A stretch of DNA of 26,063 nt from Planctomycetaceae bacterium UBA4732. Its GTDB lineage: Bacteria; Planctomycetota; Planctomycetia; Gemmatales; Gemmataceae. The number at the start of each line of letters is the position of its first letter. Positions within the stretch are counted from its first letter, which is position 1. The notes beneath the pieces are model-generated. The model was not told where the DNA came from. It was given only the letters and a program-made list of their open reading frames with translations, and made no database searches. Location: the NCBI GenBank assembly GCA_002404095.1, contig DHJA01000066.1, positions 1,925-27,987 on the forward strand, given 5' to 3'. Made by a program: the position numbers and the translations under genes. Shown piece by piece: positions 7,217 to 15,091 of this stretch.

Positions 7217-10200
7217 CGCTGTTCCGTCTGCTGCTTCGGAATCTGCTGTATCACTGGCGCGGCAATCTCGCTGTGTTCCTTGGCGTCGTGGTCGGCGCCG
7301 CCGTGCTGACGGGGGCGCTGTTGGTCGGCGACTCGTTGCGCGGCAGCCTGAGCGACTTGGCGTGGCGCCGGCTATTCTGGATCGACGATGCGCTGATCGG
7401 TGGCCGCTTCTTCCGAGAGAAGGCTGCCGAGAATCTACCTGCGGTGCATGAAAGTGCGATCATCCTTGTACGGGGGACGGCGTCGGTTGGGGAAGACGGC
7501 CCGCCGGTAAGGCAGGTCAACGTCATCGGTGTGAATAGCAGCTTCTGGAAGCCGGCGAGCTGGTTGGGCTGGCATATGGATCATTCCGGCAACAATGGCG
7601 ATCCTGCCATCTGGGATTCGGACAAAAACCAAGTCGCATTAAGCAAGGCGCTTGCGGACGCCCTCGGCGCACACGAAGGCGACAAGGTGCGTTTCCGAGT
7701 CGGTAAGGCCGGCGTCATTCCGCCGGAGTCGTTACTCGGCCGGCGCGACACCGACGCCGTAGTGTCGGTCGTTGACACGACGGTCATCAGGGTTTTTGAC
7801 AATGAAGAATATGATTTCGGAAACCATTTCAACCTTGCGCCAACGACAGAGCCGCCGCGTAACGCCTTCCTTCAGCTAAAGACGCTGCAGAGAGTGCTAG
7901 GGCAGCAAAACCGCGTCAACACAGTCCTTGTAGGTGAAGCCAAGGCGGGATTGCAGAAGGCGTTCCAGCAAAACCTCACGTTCGACGACTGGGGTTTGAC
8001 CGTCCGTGGTCCCACCGCCCATGAAGATTTCCTGACTCTTGAAAGTCGGCAACTCCTGATTGAGCCGGCCGTGGAGTCGGCGGCGCTGACGGCCGCCAAG
8101 GACGCCGGCCTGACGCCGGCGCCGACGCTCGTGTATCTGGCCGACACCCTTTCCGACGGCAAGGCCGATGTGCCGTATGTGGTTGTGGCCGCGCTCGATC
8201 CGACCGCCGCGCCGCCGTTGGGGCCGTTCTTGCCCAAGGGCGTGGATTCGCTGAAAGACGATGAAATCGTTCTAGCCGAGTGGCCCGGTTCGCCGCTCAC
8301 CACGAAACCCGGCGCCACGATCACGCTCACCTACTACCCGCCGGAGCAGCACGGCGAATTTACGCTGGTTACTGCGAAATTCAAGCTGGCGGGAACGATC
8401 CCGATGGCCGGCCCCGCCGCCGATCCGGGGCTGACGCCGGAACTGCCGGGCGTGACCGACAAGACCAGTATCCGCGACTGGAATCCGCCGTTTCCCTTCG
8501 ATAACAAGCGCATCAAGCGCGGCGACATTAACGAGCGCTTTTGGGACAAATATCGGGCGGCGCCGCGCGCCTACGTCAACCTCGCCATCGGCCAAAAGCT
8601 TTGGGGCAGCCGTTTCGGGGAGCTTACCTCGATCCGCCTCGCTTCCAAGGATAAAGCGGACCTGCAAAATAGCAAAATGGCGTTCGAGAAAAGCCTACTC
8701 GCCCATTTGAACCCGGAACAAGCGGGGCTGGTCTTTCAGCCGGTCAAGGCACAATCGCTCAGCGCCAGCGGCGGCAGCACCGACTTCACCGGCCTGTTCA
8801 TTGGCTTTAGCTTTTTCCTGATCGTAGCGGCTTTAATGCTGGTTGGCCTGCTGTTCCGCCTCAATCTCGACCGCCGGGCGTCCGAGTTCGGCCTGCTCAC
8901 GGCCGTCGGTTATCGCCGCTGGACGATCCGCTGGCTGCTGCTCGGTGAGGGCGCCTTGCTGGCCGTCACGGGCAGCGTCGTCGGCTGTCTCGCCGCCGTG
9001 GCTTACGCCGCTCTACTGGTGCGGTTCCTCGGCGCCATCTGGCCGGGCGGGGCGTTGCAGTCGTTCCTACGGCCGCATTACACCATCCTCAGCTTCGTCT
9101 ACGGCGGCGCCGGTTCCCTGGTCGTGAGCGTGTTGACCATCCTCTGGGCATCGTTCGCGCTGGGCCGCGTCGCCCCGAGCGCCCTTCTCGCCGGACAGAC
9201 CACGACCGAGAGCGAAGCCGGTCGGAAGCGGCCGCGAAGGAGTATTTGGATCGCGATTATCTCCCTTATCGGCGCGGTCGCCCTGACCATCGCCGGTTGG
9301 TACGTGCCGAGCGGCGATGGTCAGGCGCTGACGTTCTTCGGCGGCGGCGCCTTATTGCTGATCGCGTGCCTGGCGGCCGCGGCGGCGTGGATGCGGGGGA
9401 CGCGCCACGGACTGGTCGAAGGCGGCGGCTGGTGGGGTGTGGCGCGTCTGGGCGTGCGCAATGCCGCCCGCCACCGCGTTCGCAGCTTGCTGACGGCCGG
9501 GATGCTGGCGTCGGCGGTGTTCCTGATCGTCGCTGTCGAGGCGTTCCGCCAGCAGGCGGCACCCGGCGGCCACGACAAAAATGGGCCGGACGGCGGCTTC
9601 GCTCTCGTCGCCGAGTCCGACCTGCCCATCGTCCAAGACCTTAATAGCGATAAAGGGCGAGCGGAAATATCCGACAAGATCCAGCTGCAATACCAGCACA
9701 AATACAACGGCAAGGAACTTGAGAACCGTCTGAACGAGGCCGACAATCTGTTAAGCCATACGACCATCTACCCGTTCCGCGTTCACGCCGGCGATGACAT
9801 CAGCTGCCTCAACCTTTACGTACCGCAGCGGCCGCGCTTTTTGGGCGTCCCGGCGGCGCTTATCCAGCGCGGCGGCTTCCGCTTCGCCGACGCCGATGCG
9901 AGGACCGACGCCGAGCGCGCTAATTCGTGGCTGGTCCTGCATCGGACAGACGATCCGCTACCGGCGTTCGGCGAACAGAACAGCGTCGTGTATGTGCTGA
10001 AGAAAAGCGAGGGCGACGTGCTGGACACGCCTGCCGACGATGGCGTAACGCGGCCGGTACGCATTGACGGTCTGTTGCAAAACAGCGTCTTTCAAAGTGG
10101 TTTGCTCTTATCGGAGGAGCATTTTCTTAAACTCTATCCGACCCAAGAGGGATACAACTTCTTCCTGATCGAAACGCCGTCGAGCAAAGAGGAAGAAGTG

Positions 10201-10671
10201 CGGACGCTGCTGAACACGGCACTGGCGGATCGCGGTTTCGAGGCCGAAACGACCGCGAAACGTCTGCAAGCCTATCTCGCCGTGGAGAATACCTATTTGT
10301 CAACGTTCCAGGCGTTGGGCGGACTGGGCCTGATTTTAGGTTCGCTGGGGTTGGCGGTGGTGCTGCTGCGGAGCGTATGGGAACGGCGCGGCGAGCTGGC
10401 CTTACTGCGAGCGCTCGGCTTCCGCCGACTGACGCTGATCTGGCTGGTGCTGGCGGAGAACGGCTTTCTATTGCTGCTGGGTCTGGTGATCGGGACGGGA
10501 TCGGCGCTGGCCGCCGCGGCGCCGCATCTGGTCCGGCAGGCGGCGGGGACGCCGTGGCTGGAGTTGACGGCGGTGCTGGCGGCGACGGTCGCGGTCGGAT
10601 TGACCGTCGGCGCGGTCGCGGCGGCCACGGCCCTACGGGCGCCGCTGGTCGCGGCGTTGCGGCATGAATAA
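7213..10671 (+). CDS. Large FtsX/MacB-type ABC permease with two FtsX modules
   Basis: An 1152-residue permease, about twice the size of MacB-family permeases and closer to fused double-module forms. An N-terminal anchor (RNLLYHWRGNLAVFLGVVVG) is followed by a large extracytoplasmic region (about 60-520). A first FtsX module lies at about 525-660, with FTGLFIGFSFFLIVAALMLV. After two linking helices, a second MacB-like unit starts near 746 (GVRNAARHRVRSLLTAGML) with its own periplasmic part (about 785-1020) and a C-terminal FtsX module at about 1027-1150 (GLGLILGSLGLAVVLL, ERRGELALLRALGFRR). It overlaps the ATPase gene by 4 nt. The FtsX cytoplasmic elements ('ELALLRALG' and 'SEFGLLTAVGY') occur in both modules, so one polypeptide probably supplies both halves of the transporter. 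Confidence 0.92.
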   Translation: MTLFRLLLRNLLYHWRGNLAVFLGVVVGAAVLTGALLVGDSLRGSLSDLAWRRLFWIDDALIGGRFFREKAAENLPAVHESAIILVRGTASVGEDGPPVRQVNVIGVNSSFWKPASWLGWHMDHSGNNGDPAIWDSDKNQVALSKALADALGAHEGDKVRFRVGKAGVIPPESLLGRRDTDAVVSVVDTTVIRVFDNEEYDFGNHFNLAPTTEPPRNAFLQLKTLQRVLGQQNRVNTVLVGEAKAGLQKAFQQNLTFDDWGLTVRGPTAHEDFLTLESRQLLIEPAVESAALTAAKDAGLTPAPTLVYLADTLSDGKADVPYVVVAALDPTAAPPLGPFLPKGVDSLKDDEIVLAEWPGSPLTTKPGATITLTYYPPEQHGEFTLVTAKFKLAGTIPMAGPAADPGLTPELPGVTDKTSIRDWNPPFPFDNKRIKRGDINERFWDKYRAAPRAYVNLAIGQKLWGSRFGELTSIRLASKDKADLQNSKMAFEKSLLAHLNPEQAGLVFQPVKAQSLSASGGSTDFTGLFIGFSFFLIVAALMLVGLLFRLNLDRRASEFGLLTAVGYRRWTIRWLLLGEGALLAVTGSVVGCLAAVAYAALLVRFLGAIWPGGALQSFLRPHYTILSFVYGGAGSLVVSVLTILWASFALGRVAPSALLAGQTTTESEAGRKRPRRSIWIAIISLIGAVALTIAGWYVPSGDGQALTFFGGGALLLIACLAAAAAWMRGTRHGLVEGGGWWGVARLGVRNAARHRVRSLLTAGMLASAVFLIVAVEAFRQQAAPGGHDKNGPDGGFALVAESDLPIVQDLNSDKGRAEISDKIQLQYQHKYNGKELENRLNEADNLLSHTTIYPFRVHAGDDISCLNLYVPQRPRFLGVPAALIQRGGFRFADADARTDAERANSWLVLHRTDDPLPAFGEQNSVVYVLKKSEGDVLDTPADDGVTRPVRIDGLLQNSVFQSGLLLSEEHFLKLYPTQEGYNFFLIETPSSKEEEVRTLLNTALADRGFEAETTAKRLQAYLAVENTYLSTFQALGGLGLILGSLGLAVVLLRSVWERRGELALLRALGFRRLTLIWLVLAENGFLLLLGLVIGTGSALAAAAPHLVRQAAGTPWLELTAVLAATVAVGLTVGAVAAATALRAPLVAALRHE

Positions 10672-10678
10672 GTCATAT

Positions 10679-10736
10679 ACGAGCCGCGACCGTAAGGGTG
10701 CGGGACGAATACCGCTCCCTTACGGTCGCGGCTCGT
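10679..10736. repeat. 25-bp inverted repeat (hairpin)
   Basis: Arms 10679-10703 and 10712-10736 pair with one mismatch around an 8-nt loop. The left arm contains GAGCCGCGACCGTAAGGG. It lies between the permease gene and the DMT-like gene and shares the AGCCGCG start and a GTAAG core with the hairpin at 6401-6450. No T-run follows it. Confidence 0.85.
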
Positions 10737-10772
10737 AAGGACAAGAAATATACCCGCCTTAAGGAATCCATA

Positions 10773-11846
10773 ATGCACAAGTCTCGTGTGTGGATGTTTT
10801 TCGTGGCGTTGGCCGGCCTGTGCTGGGGCGTCTACGTGCCGCTGGTCGCCGAGGGCGGTAAGGAATTGCACTTCAACGGCTACGCGGCGTTTCTCTGTGT
10901 TGGCGCCGCGTATTTTCTGATCGCCATCCTATTACCGCTCGCGGTTCTGTGGGCGCGCGGCAAAGGGCCGAGTTGGAACGCCAGTGGCGTTACATACTCC
11001 ACTTTTGCTGGTGTAGCCGGGGCCATCGGCGCCCTGTGCGTGATCTTGGCGGTGGGAGAATTTCACGGGCCGAAAATCTTCGTCGCTCCTGTAATCTTTG
11101 CGCTTGCGCCCGTCATTAACACTCTCGTCAGCCTGTTCTGGCACCCCGACGAGGGGGCGTTCACCATCGGCCTACCCCGCGAGAAGCCCCACTGGACCCT
11201 CTACCTCGGCATCTTGTTCGCCGGAGCGGGCGCCGGCCTTGTGCTTCTCGCCAAGGAACTCACGGAAGCAGTGGATGCGAAGGCGCCGGCGGCCCAATCA
11301 AACCCTCTTTACCTCTTGTTTGTCCTTTTAGCCGGTCTGAGTTGGGGAGTGTATGTGCCGCTCATCGCACAAGGCGGCAAGACCCTCAAGAGTTCGTACG
11401 CCTCCTTTCTCTGCGTCGGCGCGGCCTACTTCCTTATCGCCATTCTCTTTCCTCTCGGCATGTTCGGAATGCGAGGGTTCCCGACGTTCAACATCCCCGG
11501 AACAACGCTCGCCACCTTAGCCGGAGCGGCCGGCGCCGTCGGGGCGTTGTGCGTGATCTTCGCCACCTTCGAGTTCCAGGGGCCGCGAATCTACGTCGCC
11601 CCGGTGATCTTCGCGCTAGCGCCTGTCATCAACACCATCGTCAGTCTCTTTTGGCATCCCACGCCAGACGCGCCCTGGACAATGGGACCGCCGACGGAAC
11701 CACCGCATTGGCTGCTCTACGTCGGCATCGTCGCGGCCGGCGTCGGGGCCGGCATGGTGCTGTTCGCCAAGGAGTTGACGGAGGCGAAACACGCCGCCCA
11801 TGCCCGCGCGTCAGCGCCTATTATCTCGGAGGCGATACGGCCATGA
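10773..11846 (+). CDS. Internally duplicated 10-helix membrane protein (DMT/EamA-like)
   Basis: A 357-residue inner-membrane protein made of two homologous halves (about 7-167 and 178-340). Each half has five hydrophobic segments, giving the 5+5 plan of drug/metabolite transporters. Halves start LAGLCWGVYVPLVAEGGK and LAGLSWGVYVPLIAQGGK, share CVGAAYFLIAIL and VAPVIFALAPVINT followed by VSLFWHP, and end in LLAKELTEA and LFAKELTEA. By eye they are about 60% identical over 120 residues, while synonymous positions differ, so the duplication is not recent but both halves are constrained. AAGGA (10761-10765) sits 7 nt before ATG 10773; the open upstream frame to 10698 runs into the hairpin and is not chosen. 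DMT membership is inferred from the layout; substrate unknown. The stop overlaps the next start (ATGA). Confidence 0.85.
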   Translation: MHKSRVWMFFVALAGLCWGVYVPLVAEGGKELHFNGYAAFLCVGAAYFLIAILLPLAVLWARGKGPSWNASGVTYSTFAGVAGAIGALCVILAVGEFHGPKIFVAPVIFALAPVINTLVSLFWHPDEGAFTIGLPREKPHWTLYLGILFAGAGAGLVLLAKELTEAVDAKAPAAQSNPLYLLFVLLAGLSWGVYVPLIAQGGKTLKSSYASFLCVGAAYFLIAILFPLGMFGMRGFPTFNIPGTTLATLAGAAGAVGALCVIFATFEFQGPRIYVAPVIFALAPVINTIVSLFWHPTPDAPWTMGPPTEPPHWLLYVGIVAAGVGAGMVLFAKELTEAKHAAHARASAPIISEAIRP

Positions 11847-12199
11847 CGCCCGAGGAAGCGGTGCAACAGCTCAATACGGTGCTGGCCCACGCCTGGATGG
11901 TGCGGACGTTCCTTAAACACGCCGACGAAATCCAGGACGATGAAGAGCTTCTCGACGTGCCGCGCACCGTGTTCGACTATGTGCGGGCCGTCGAGCCAGC
12001 CTGGCAGCGCGGCGACTTAAAGGAGTATTTGCATCGGATTAAGGGTAAATTGCCGAAGCTGCGCCGCGCGGCCGAGTTGTTTGCCGCCGAACACCATCGC
12101 GTCTCGGACCACACTAACTTCCAGATGGCGGCCGCCTCGCTGACGGGATGTGTGCGGCGGATTGAGGAGATTTTGGCAGCCGTCGCAGCAATTCCATAG
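11843..12199 (+). CDS. Small helical protein, 118 residues
   Basis: A soluble, all-helical protein starting at ATG 11843, with GGAGG (11828-11832) ten bases upstream inside the end of the preceding gene. The 4-nt overlap implies coupling to the membrane protein. Sequence features: MTPEEAVQQLNTVLAHAWMV at the start, an acidic stretch EIQDDEELLDVPRTVFDYVR, a basic region HRIKGKLPKLRRAAELFAAE, and a C-terminal helix CVRRIEEILAAVAAIP. I do not recognise a named family. Its TAG stop (12197-12199) lies within the left arm of a 50-bp palindrome. The frame is open much further upstream (to 11342), but that part is a shadow of the membrane protein gene. Confidence 0.75.
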   Translation: MTPEEAVQQLNTVLAHAWMVRTFLKHADEIQDDEELLDVPRTVFDYVRAVEPAWQRGDLKEYLHRIKGKLPKLRRAAELFAAEHHRVSDHTNFQMAAASLTGCVRRIEEILAAVAAIP

Positions 12200-12239
12200 G
12201 ACTTATAAGTCCTATAGGACCTATAAGTCCTATGGAATT
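12190..12239. repeat. 50-bp near-perfect palindrome built of a repeated 18-mer
   Basis: The stretch reads the same on both strands except for one mismatched pair (positions 12208 and 12221). It consists of two adjacent copies of an 18-mer of the form ATAGGACTTATAAGTCCT (second copy with one change), each itself palindromic, flanked by AATTCC and GGAATT. The AT-rich composition contrasts with the GC-rich surroundings. It contains the TAG stop of the preceding gene and ends 18 bp before the amidinotransferase ATG. Confidence 0.9.
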
Positions 12240-12257
12240 ATCGCCGGGAGGCTCATC

Positions 12258-13079
12258 ATGCGTCAACCGCGCATCCTCATGTGCCCGCCCGACTTTTACG
12301 GCATTGAATACGAGATTAATCCCTGGATGAGCCGATCGCGCGGCAGTTCGCCCGATCGCGCCCGCGCCCAATGGCATCGACTGCACGACACGCTCGTCGG
12401 CCTCGGCGTACAGGTCGAGTTGATGACGCCACGGCCGGGCCTACCCGACTTGGTGTTCACTGCCAACGCGGGGCTTGTGTTCAAAGACCGTTTCTACAGT
12501 TCACGGTTCCGCCACGAGGTTCGCGCCCGCGAGTCGCCGCACTTCGACGCCTGGTTTTCGGCCCACGGCTACACGGTGGAACATCTGCCGCCGGAGACGT
12601 TCTTCGAGGGGGCCGGCGACGCCTTATTCTGCGGCGCGTCGCTGATCGCCGGCTATCGCATTCGCAGCGACGTACAGGGCTGCCAACACCTCGCCGGCCT
12701 ACTGCATCGACAAGTGCTGCCTTTGGAGTTGGTCAATCCGTATTTTTACCATCTGGATACATGCTTTTGCCCACTGGCGCCCGGCGAGGCGTTGTACTAC
12801 CCCGATGCGTTCGACGGTTACGGCCGCCGCGTGTTGCAGACGCACGTACCGCGGCTAATCGCGGCGGCGGACGACGAGGCGAAGCGTTTCGGTTGCAACG
12901 CGGTAGTCGTAGGCAAGACGGTGGTGCTGAACGCCGGCTGCGACAAGCTGGCGGCGGACTTGCGGGCGGCGGGTTATACGCCGGTGGCAGTGGAGCTGGA
13001 CGAGTTTCTGAAATCCGGCGGCAGCGCCAAATGTCTGACGCTGCGCCTGGACGGCGAAGAGGCGGCGGTGTGGGAGTAA
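12258..13079 (+). CDS. DDAH-type amidinotransferase/amidinohydrolase
   Basis: A guanidino-group-modifying enzyme of the pentein superfamily, 273 residues, the size of dimethylarginine dimethylaminohydrolases. All expected active-site elements are present in order: PDLVFTANAGLVF (63-75), the EGAGD motif (117-121), His165-x-Asp167 in YHLDTCFCPL, and the nucleophile Cys259 in KSGGSAKCLTLRL. Such enzymes hydrolyse methylated arginines, or transfer or hydrolyse amidino groups, through a covalent Cys-amidino intermediate. The exact substrate cannot be read from the sequence; dimethylarginine is the default guess, and arginine deiminase-like or ornithine-forming activities are alternatives. ATG 12258 has GGGAGG (12246-12251) six bases upstream. 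The 50-bp palindrome lies directly upstream of the ribosome site and may influence expression. Confidence 0.88.
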   Translation: MRQPRILMCPPDFYGIEYEINPWMSRSRGSSPDRARAQWHRLHDTLVGLGVQVELMTPRPGLPDLVFTANAGLVFKDRFYSSRFRHEVRARESPHFDAWFSAHGYTVEHLPPETFFEGAGDALFCGASLIAGYRIRSDVQGCQHLAGLLHRQVLPLELVNPYFYHLDTCFCPLAPGEALYYPDAFDGYGRRVLQTHVPRLIAAADDEAKRFGCNAVVVGKTVVLNAGCDKLAADLRAAGYTPVAVELDEFLKSGGSAKCLTLRLDGEEAAVWE

Positions 13080-13084
13080 AGGAT

Positions 13085-13753
13085 TTACCAGTGGCTCTTT
13101 AGCCGCTGGCCTTCGCTCCGTGTGATGGCGTCACGCAGGGTTACTTCGCTGGTTGTGGATGGGAAGAAACGCACGGACCCGTCAGCCATAGCGGCGTGAA
13201 AGCCCTTGACCCGGTTCGATCCGAACAGGCTGAACCGACTTTCCCCAGTGAAAACGCCTCCTAATAACGGAAACGGCTCGTCGTCATCGTAAAACACATC
13301 GCTCGGTTTGGTCCAAGGAACCGCCTGCCCCGCCTCAACCACTAGAAAGACGTTGGAAGTGCCTTTGGAGAAGTCCTGGGGAAAGCGCAATCCTTGCGGA
13401 TACTCGAACGCCGTCTCTTCGCCGGTAAACACCTGATAGAACGTGGAGGACAGTTCAGCCCGCGCGTCCACCGGAAGTTCGGTCGGCGCGAAATAGACCC
13501 TTGGCATTGATGATAAAAGTGCGATGTTTTGGGGGCTGTCCCACGGTTCGTCCAAGTGGAACTGCTGATAAAGGCTCTCTTTCTCCAGATAGGGCAGGAT
13601 CAACACGCGCCAACTGAGCAGCGGCTTACCTTGCGCGTCGCGCAGGACGGCGGGCGGCAGCCGGCCGTTATGGGCTTCGGCATAAGCGTGCATGGCGAAT
13701 GCAATCTGCTTCATATTATTCATCGCCGTCAACCTGGCGGCTGCTTCGCGCAC
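13085..13753 (-). CDS. DUF1559-type protein, downstream part of a split frame
   Basis: The 222-residue frame from GTG 13753 carries the DUF1559 core: REAAARLTAMNNMKQIAFAM, followed by the LPPAVLRDAQGKPLLSWRVL segment and the C-terminal FHAAMADGSVRFF that matches the family's H-x-x-x-x-DG signature. Full-length DUF1559 proteins start with a type IV pilin-like signal and helix; this frame starts without one. There is no ribosome site before GTG 13753. The only codon between it and the upstream TGA (13759-13757) is ACG, and the upstream frame is the same, so it is probably the C-terminal part of one protein whose N-terminus is the membrane segment at 13757-14035. Function of the family is unknown, though it is hugely expanded in planctomycetes and thought to be envelope-associated. 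Confidence 0.75.
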   Translation of the reverse strand: MREAAARLTAMNNMKQIAFAMHAYAEAHNGRLPPAVLRDAQGKPLLSWRVLILPYLEKESLYQQFHLDEPWDSPQNIALLSSMPRVYFAPTELPVDARAELSSTFYQVFTGEETAFEYPQGLRFPQDFSKGTSNVFLVVEAGQAVPWTKPSDVFYDDDEPFPLLGGVFTGESRFSLFGSNRVKGFHAAMADGSVRFFPSTTSEVTLRDAITRSEGQRLKSHW

Positions 13754-13756
13754 CGT

Positions 13757-14035
13757 TCAGGTGACTGGCAAAAGCCCGAAGCCGAGGGCGAACCCGCCGA
13801 CGGGAATCAACATGCCCCAGACGGCAAGGGCTTTTCCGCGAAGCACGGCGGGGGACCGCTTCACCGCCATCCAGCCGCGGATTCCCAGCGCGAAGGTCAG
13901 GATTCCGAAGACCACAACGCCAATAAGGAATAGATCGAACCGCGTGACGACGGCGAGAACGCCGCAGGCGAGCGACAACACGCCCGTGACGAGCGCGGTC
14001 GCCGCCGCCCAACTGGTCCGGATTGGCGCGTCCAT
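13757..14035 (-). CDS. DUF4190-like membrane segment, upstream part of a split frame
   Basis: A 92-residue reading frame with two to three membrane helices: AAATALVTGVLSLACGVLAV, then LFLIGVVVFGILTFALGIRG, then WGMLIPVGGFALGFGLLP. The layout resembles DUF4190-type domains: two helices joined by a short linker with an ALGIRGWMAVKRSP-like turn. It ends LLPVT-TGA, and in the same frame the next residues are T-V-R-E-A-A-A-R. In DUF1559 proteins the corresponding position reads 'LLLPAVQ-x-VREAAAR', so the TGA interrupts what looks like a continuous fusion protein. A genuine separate two-helix protein is the alternative. Start ATG 14035 has a moderate A/G-rich leader (AGATAGAGGCAGAA) upstream. Confidence 0.65.
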   Translation of the reverse strand: MDAPIRTSWAAATALVTGVLSLACGVLAVVTRFDLFLIGVVVFGILTFALGIRGWMAVKRSPAVLRGKALAVWGMLIPVGGFALGFGLLPVT

Positions 14036-14071
14036 GATTTCTGCCTCTATCTTGGTTCTATGTGGGCCATT

Positions 14072-14773
14072 CTACGACAACGCTTCATGCCACTCCAGGT
14101 TTTCTGGCAACAGCGCGGCGGCGTACTCCAGGTGGATCACCCGCCGATGGCTGACCCGCGACGCAGGCGAAGAGGCATGCAGCAAAAGTGGGCGCATCAC
14201 CAGCAATCCACCGTGCGAGACATGGCAACTTACCTCCTGAACTCTACTCCGCCAGTTACCGACCTCGGCGGCCGACAGCACCCCGAACCGATGCGACCCA
14301 GGCAGGACGCGCAGCGGACCATTCTCTGGTCCACAATCGTCCAAGTGAATTCGCACGGCCAGCATTCGCTCCAGTACATCGACGGGCGGCTGCACATGGG
14401 GAACGCCCGCCTTGATGGACCACGGGCCGAATTGCGGCGCCGGCAGCCGTCGCCGAACCGCGATGGTGAGGTCTTGGTGGTAGGGCACTTTCCAGTTCGA
14501 GGACGAGTCTTTGTCAAAAAGCAGTCCGCGCACCGCGAAGCAGTTCGGCCCAAGAATCGGTTCCACCCAACTCCGCACGGCTGCCGAGCAAGCCAAGGTC
14601 TTCACGGCCGGCAGAAGGTTGAACAGATCGCGAACCCCGCCGTACAGCCCGCCCGGCCGGTTTTCCAATAAGGGTTCCGTGGAGGCGGCCAGTGCGTCTA
14701 CCGCTTCCGTCGGGAGCGCCGCAGGAAGGATCGCGAAGCCGTGCTGTTCGATCAACTGGCGAAACTCATCCAT
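14072..14773 (-). CDS. Phytanoyl-CoA dioxygenase (PhyH) family protein
   Basis: A 233-residue Fe(II)/2-oxoglutarate-dependent oxygenase. The iron triad is visible: His99 and Asp101 in YHQDLTI and the distal His199 in RPLLLHASSPA. Arg210/211 in SHRRVIHLEYA fits the 2-oxoglutarate carboxylate contact, and PLRVLPGSHRFG (153-164) is the typical strand before the second half of the jelly roll. The length is short but complete for bacterial PhyH relatives, which hydroxylate diverse small molecules; substrate unknown. The N-terminus (EFRQLIEQHGFAILPAAL) is the family's standard opening, supporting ATG 14773. It is followed within 40 bp by the DUF4190/DUF1559 frame on the same strand. Confidence 0.88.
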   Translation of the reverse strand: MDEFRQLIEQHGFAILPAALPTEAVDALAASTEPLLENRPGGLYGGVRDLFNLLPAVKTLACSAAVRSWVEPILGPNCFAVRGLLFDKDSSSNWKVPYHQDLTIAVRRRLPAPQFGPWSIKAGVPHVQPPVDVLERMLAVRIHLDDCGPENGPLRVLPGSHRFGVLSAAEVGNWRSRVQEVSCHVSHGGLLVMRPLLLHASSPASRVSHRRVIHLEYAAALLPENLEWHEALS

Positions 14774-14794
14774 GCCGTTTGCTTTGCCTAGATG

Positions 14795-15091
14795 TCAGAT
14801 CCGGTCATGCCAGACTTTCGGATCTCGGCTGCCGTGTAACACGGCGATCACCTCAATCCGGTCGGCCAGCACCTGATAAAACACAACGAAGGGGAATCGC
14901 CGCAGCTTTCCGCGCCGCACATTTGCGAGTACCAATTCGTACAACTCCGGCATCGCGTCAATCCGGTCAAACATTTGCTCGACCGCATCGGCAAATGTGT
15001 CTCCAAGACCCGAACGCTGTTGCTCGTACCAGTCTCGCGCGGTCAGCAGGTCGGTTTGAGCTTCCGGCCGCAAGACGAGAGGAAGACTCAT
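14795..15091 (-). CDS. ParE/RelE-superfamily toxin
   Basis: A 98-residue toxin of the ParE/RelE fold. Recognisable features are RPEAQTDLLTARDWYEQQRS, the GLGDTFADAVEQMFDRI helix, VRRGKLRRFPFVVFYQVLAD and the C-terminal strand IEVIAVLHGSRDPKVWHDR. Family members either inhibit gyrase (ParE) or cut mRNA at the ribosome (RelE); the sequence is closer to the 'plasmid stabilisation' ParE group, but the target cannot be decided. ATG 15091 overlaps the antitoxin stop by four bases (15088-15091), the usual antitoxin-first coupling. The frame is open upstream to 15127, within the antitoxin gene. Confidence 0.92.
   Translation of the reverse strand: MSLPLVLRPEAQTDLLTARDWYEQQRSGLGDTFADAVEQMFDRIDAMPELYELVLANVRRGKLRRFPFVVFYQVLADRIEVIAVLHGSRDPKVWHDRI

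Noticed and set aside
6401..10736. Calling the hairpins rho-independent terminators
   Set aside because: They lack a T-run on either strand and are longer and more symmetrical than usual terminators, so 'repeat' is the safer label.
11342..11842. Long N-terminal extension of the 118-residue protein
   Set aside because: It is an out-of-frame Arg-rich shadow of the DMT-like gene; ATG 11843 with GGAGG upstream is the proper start.
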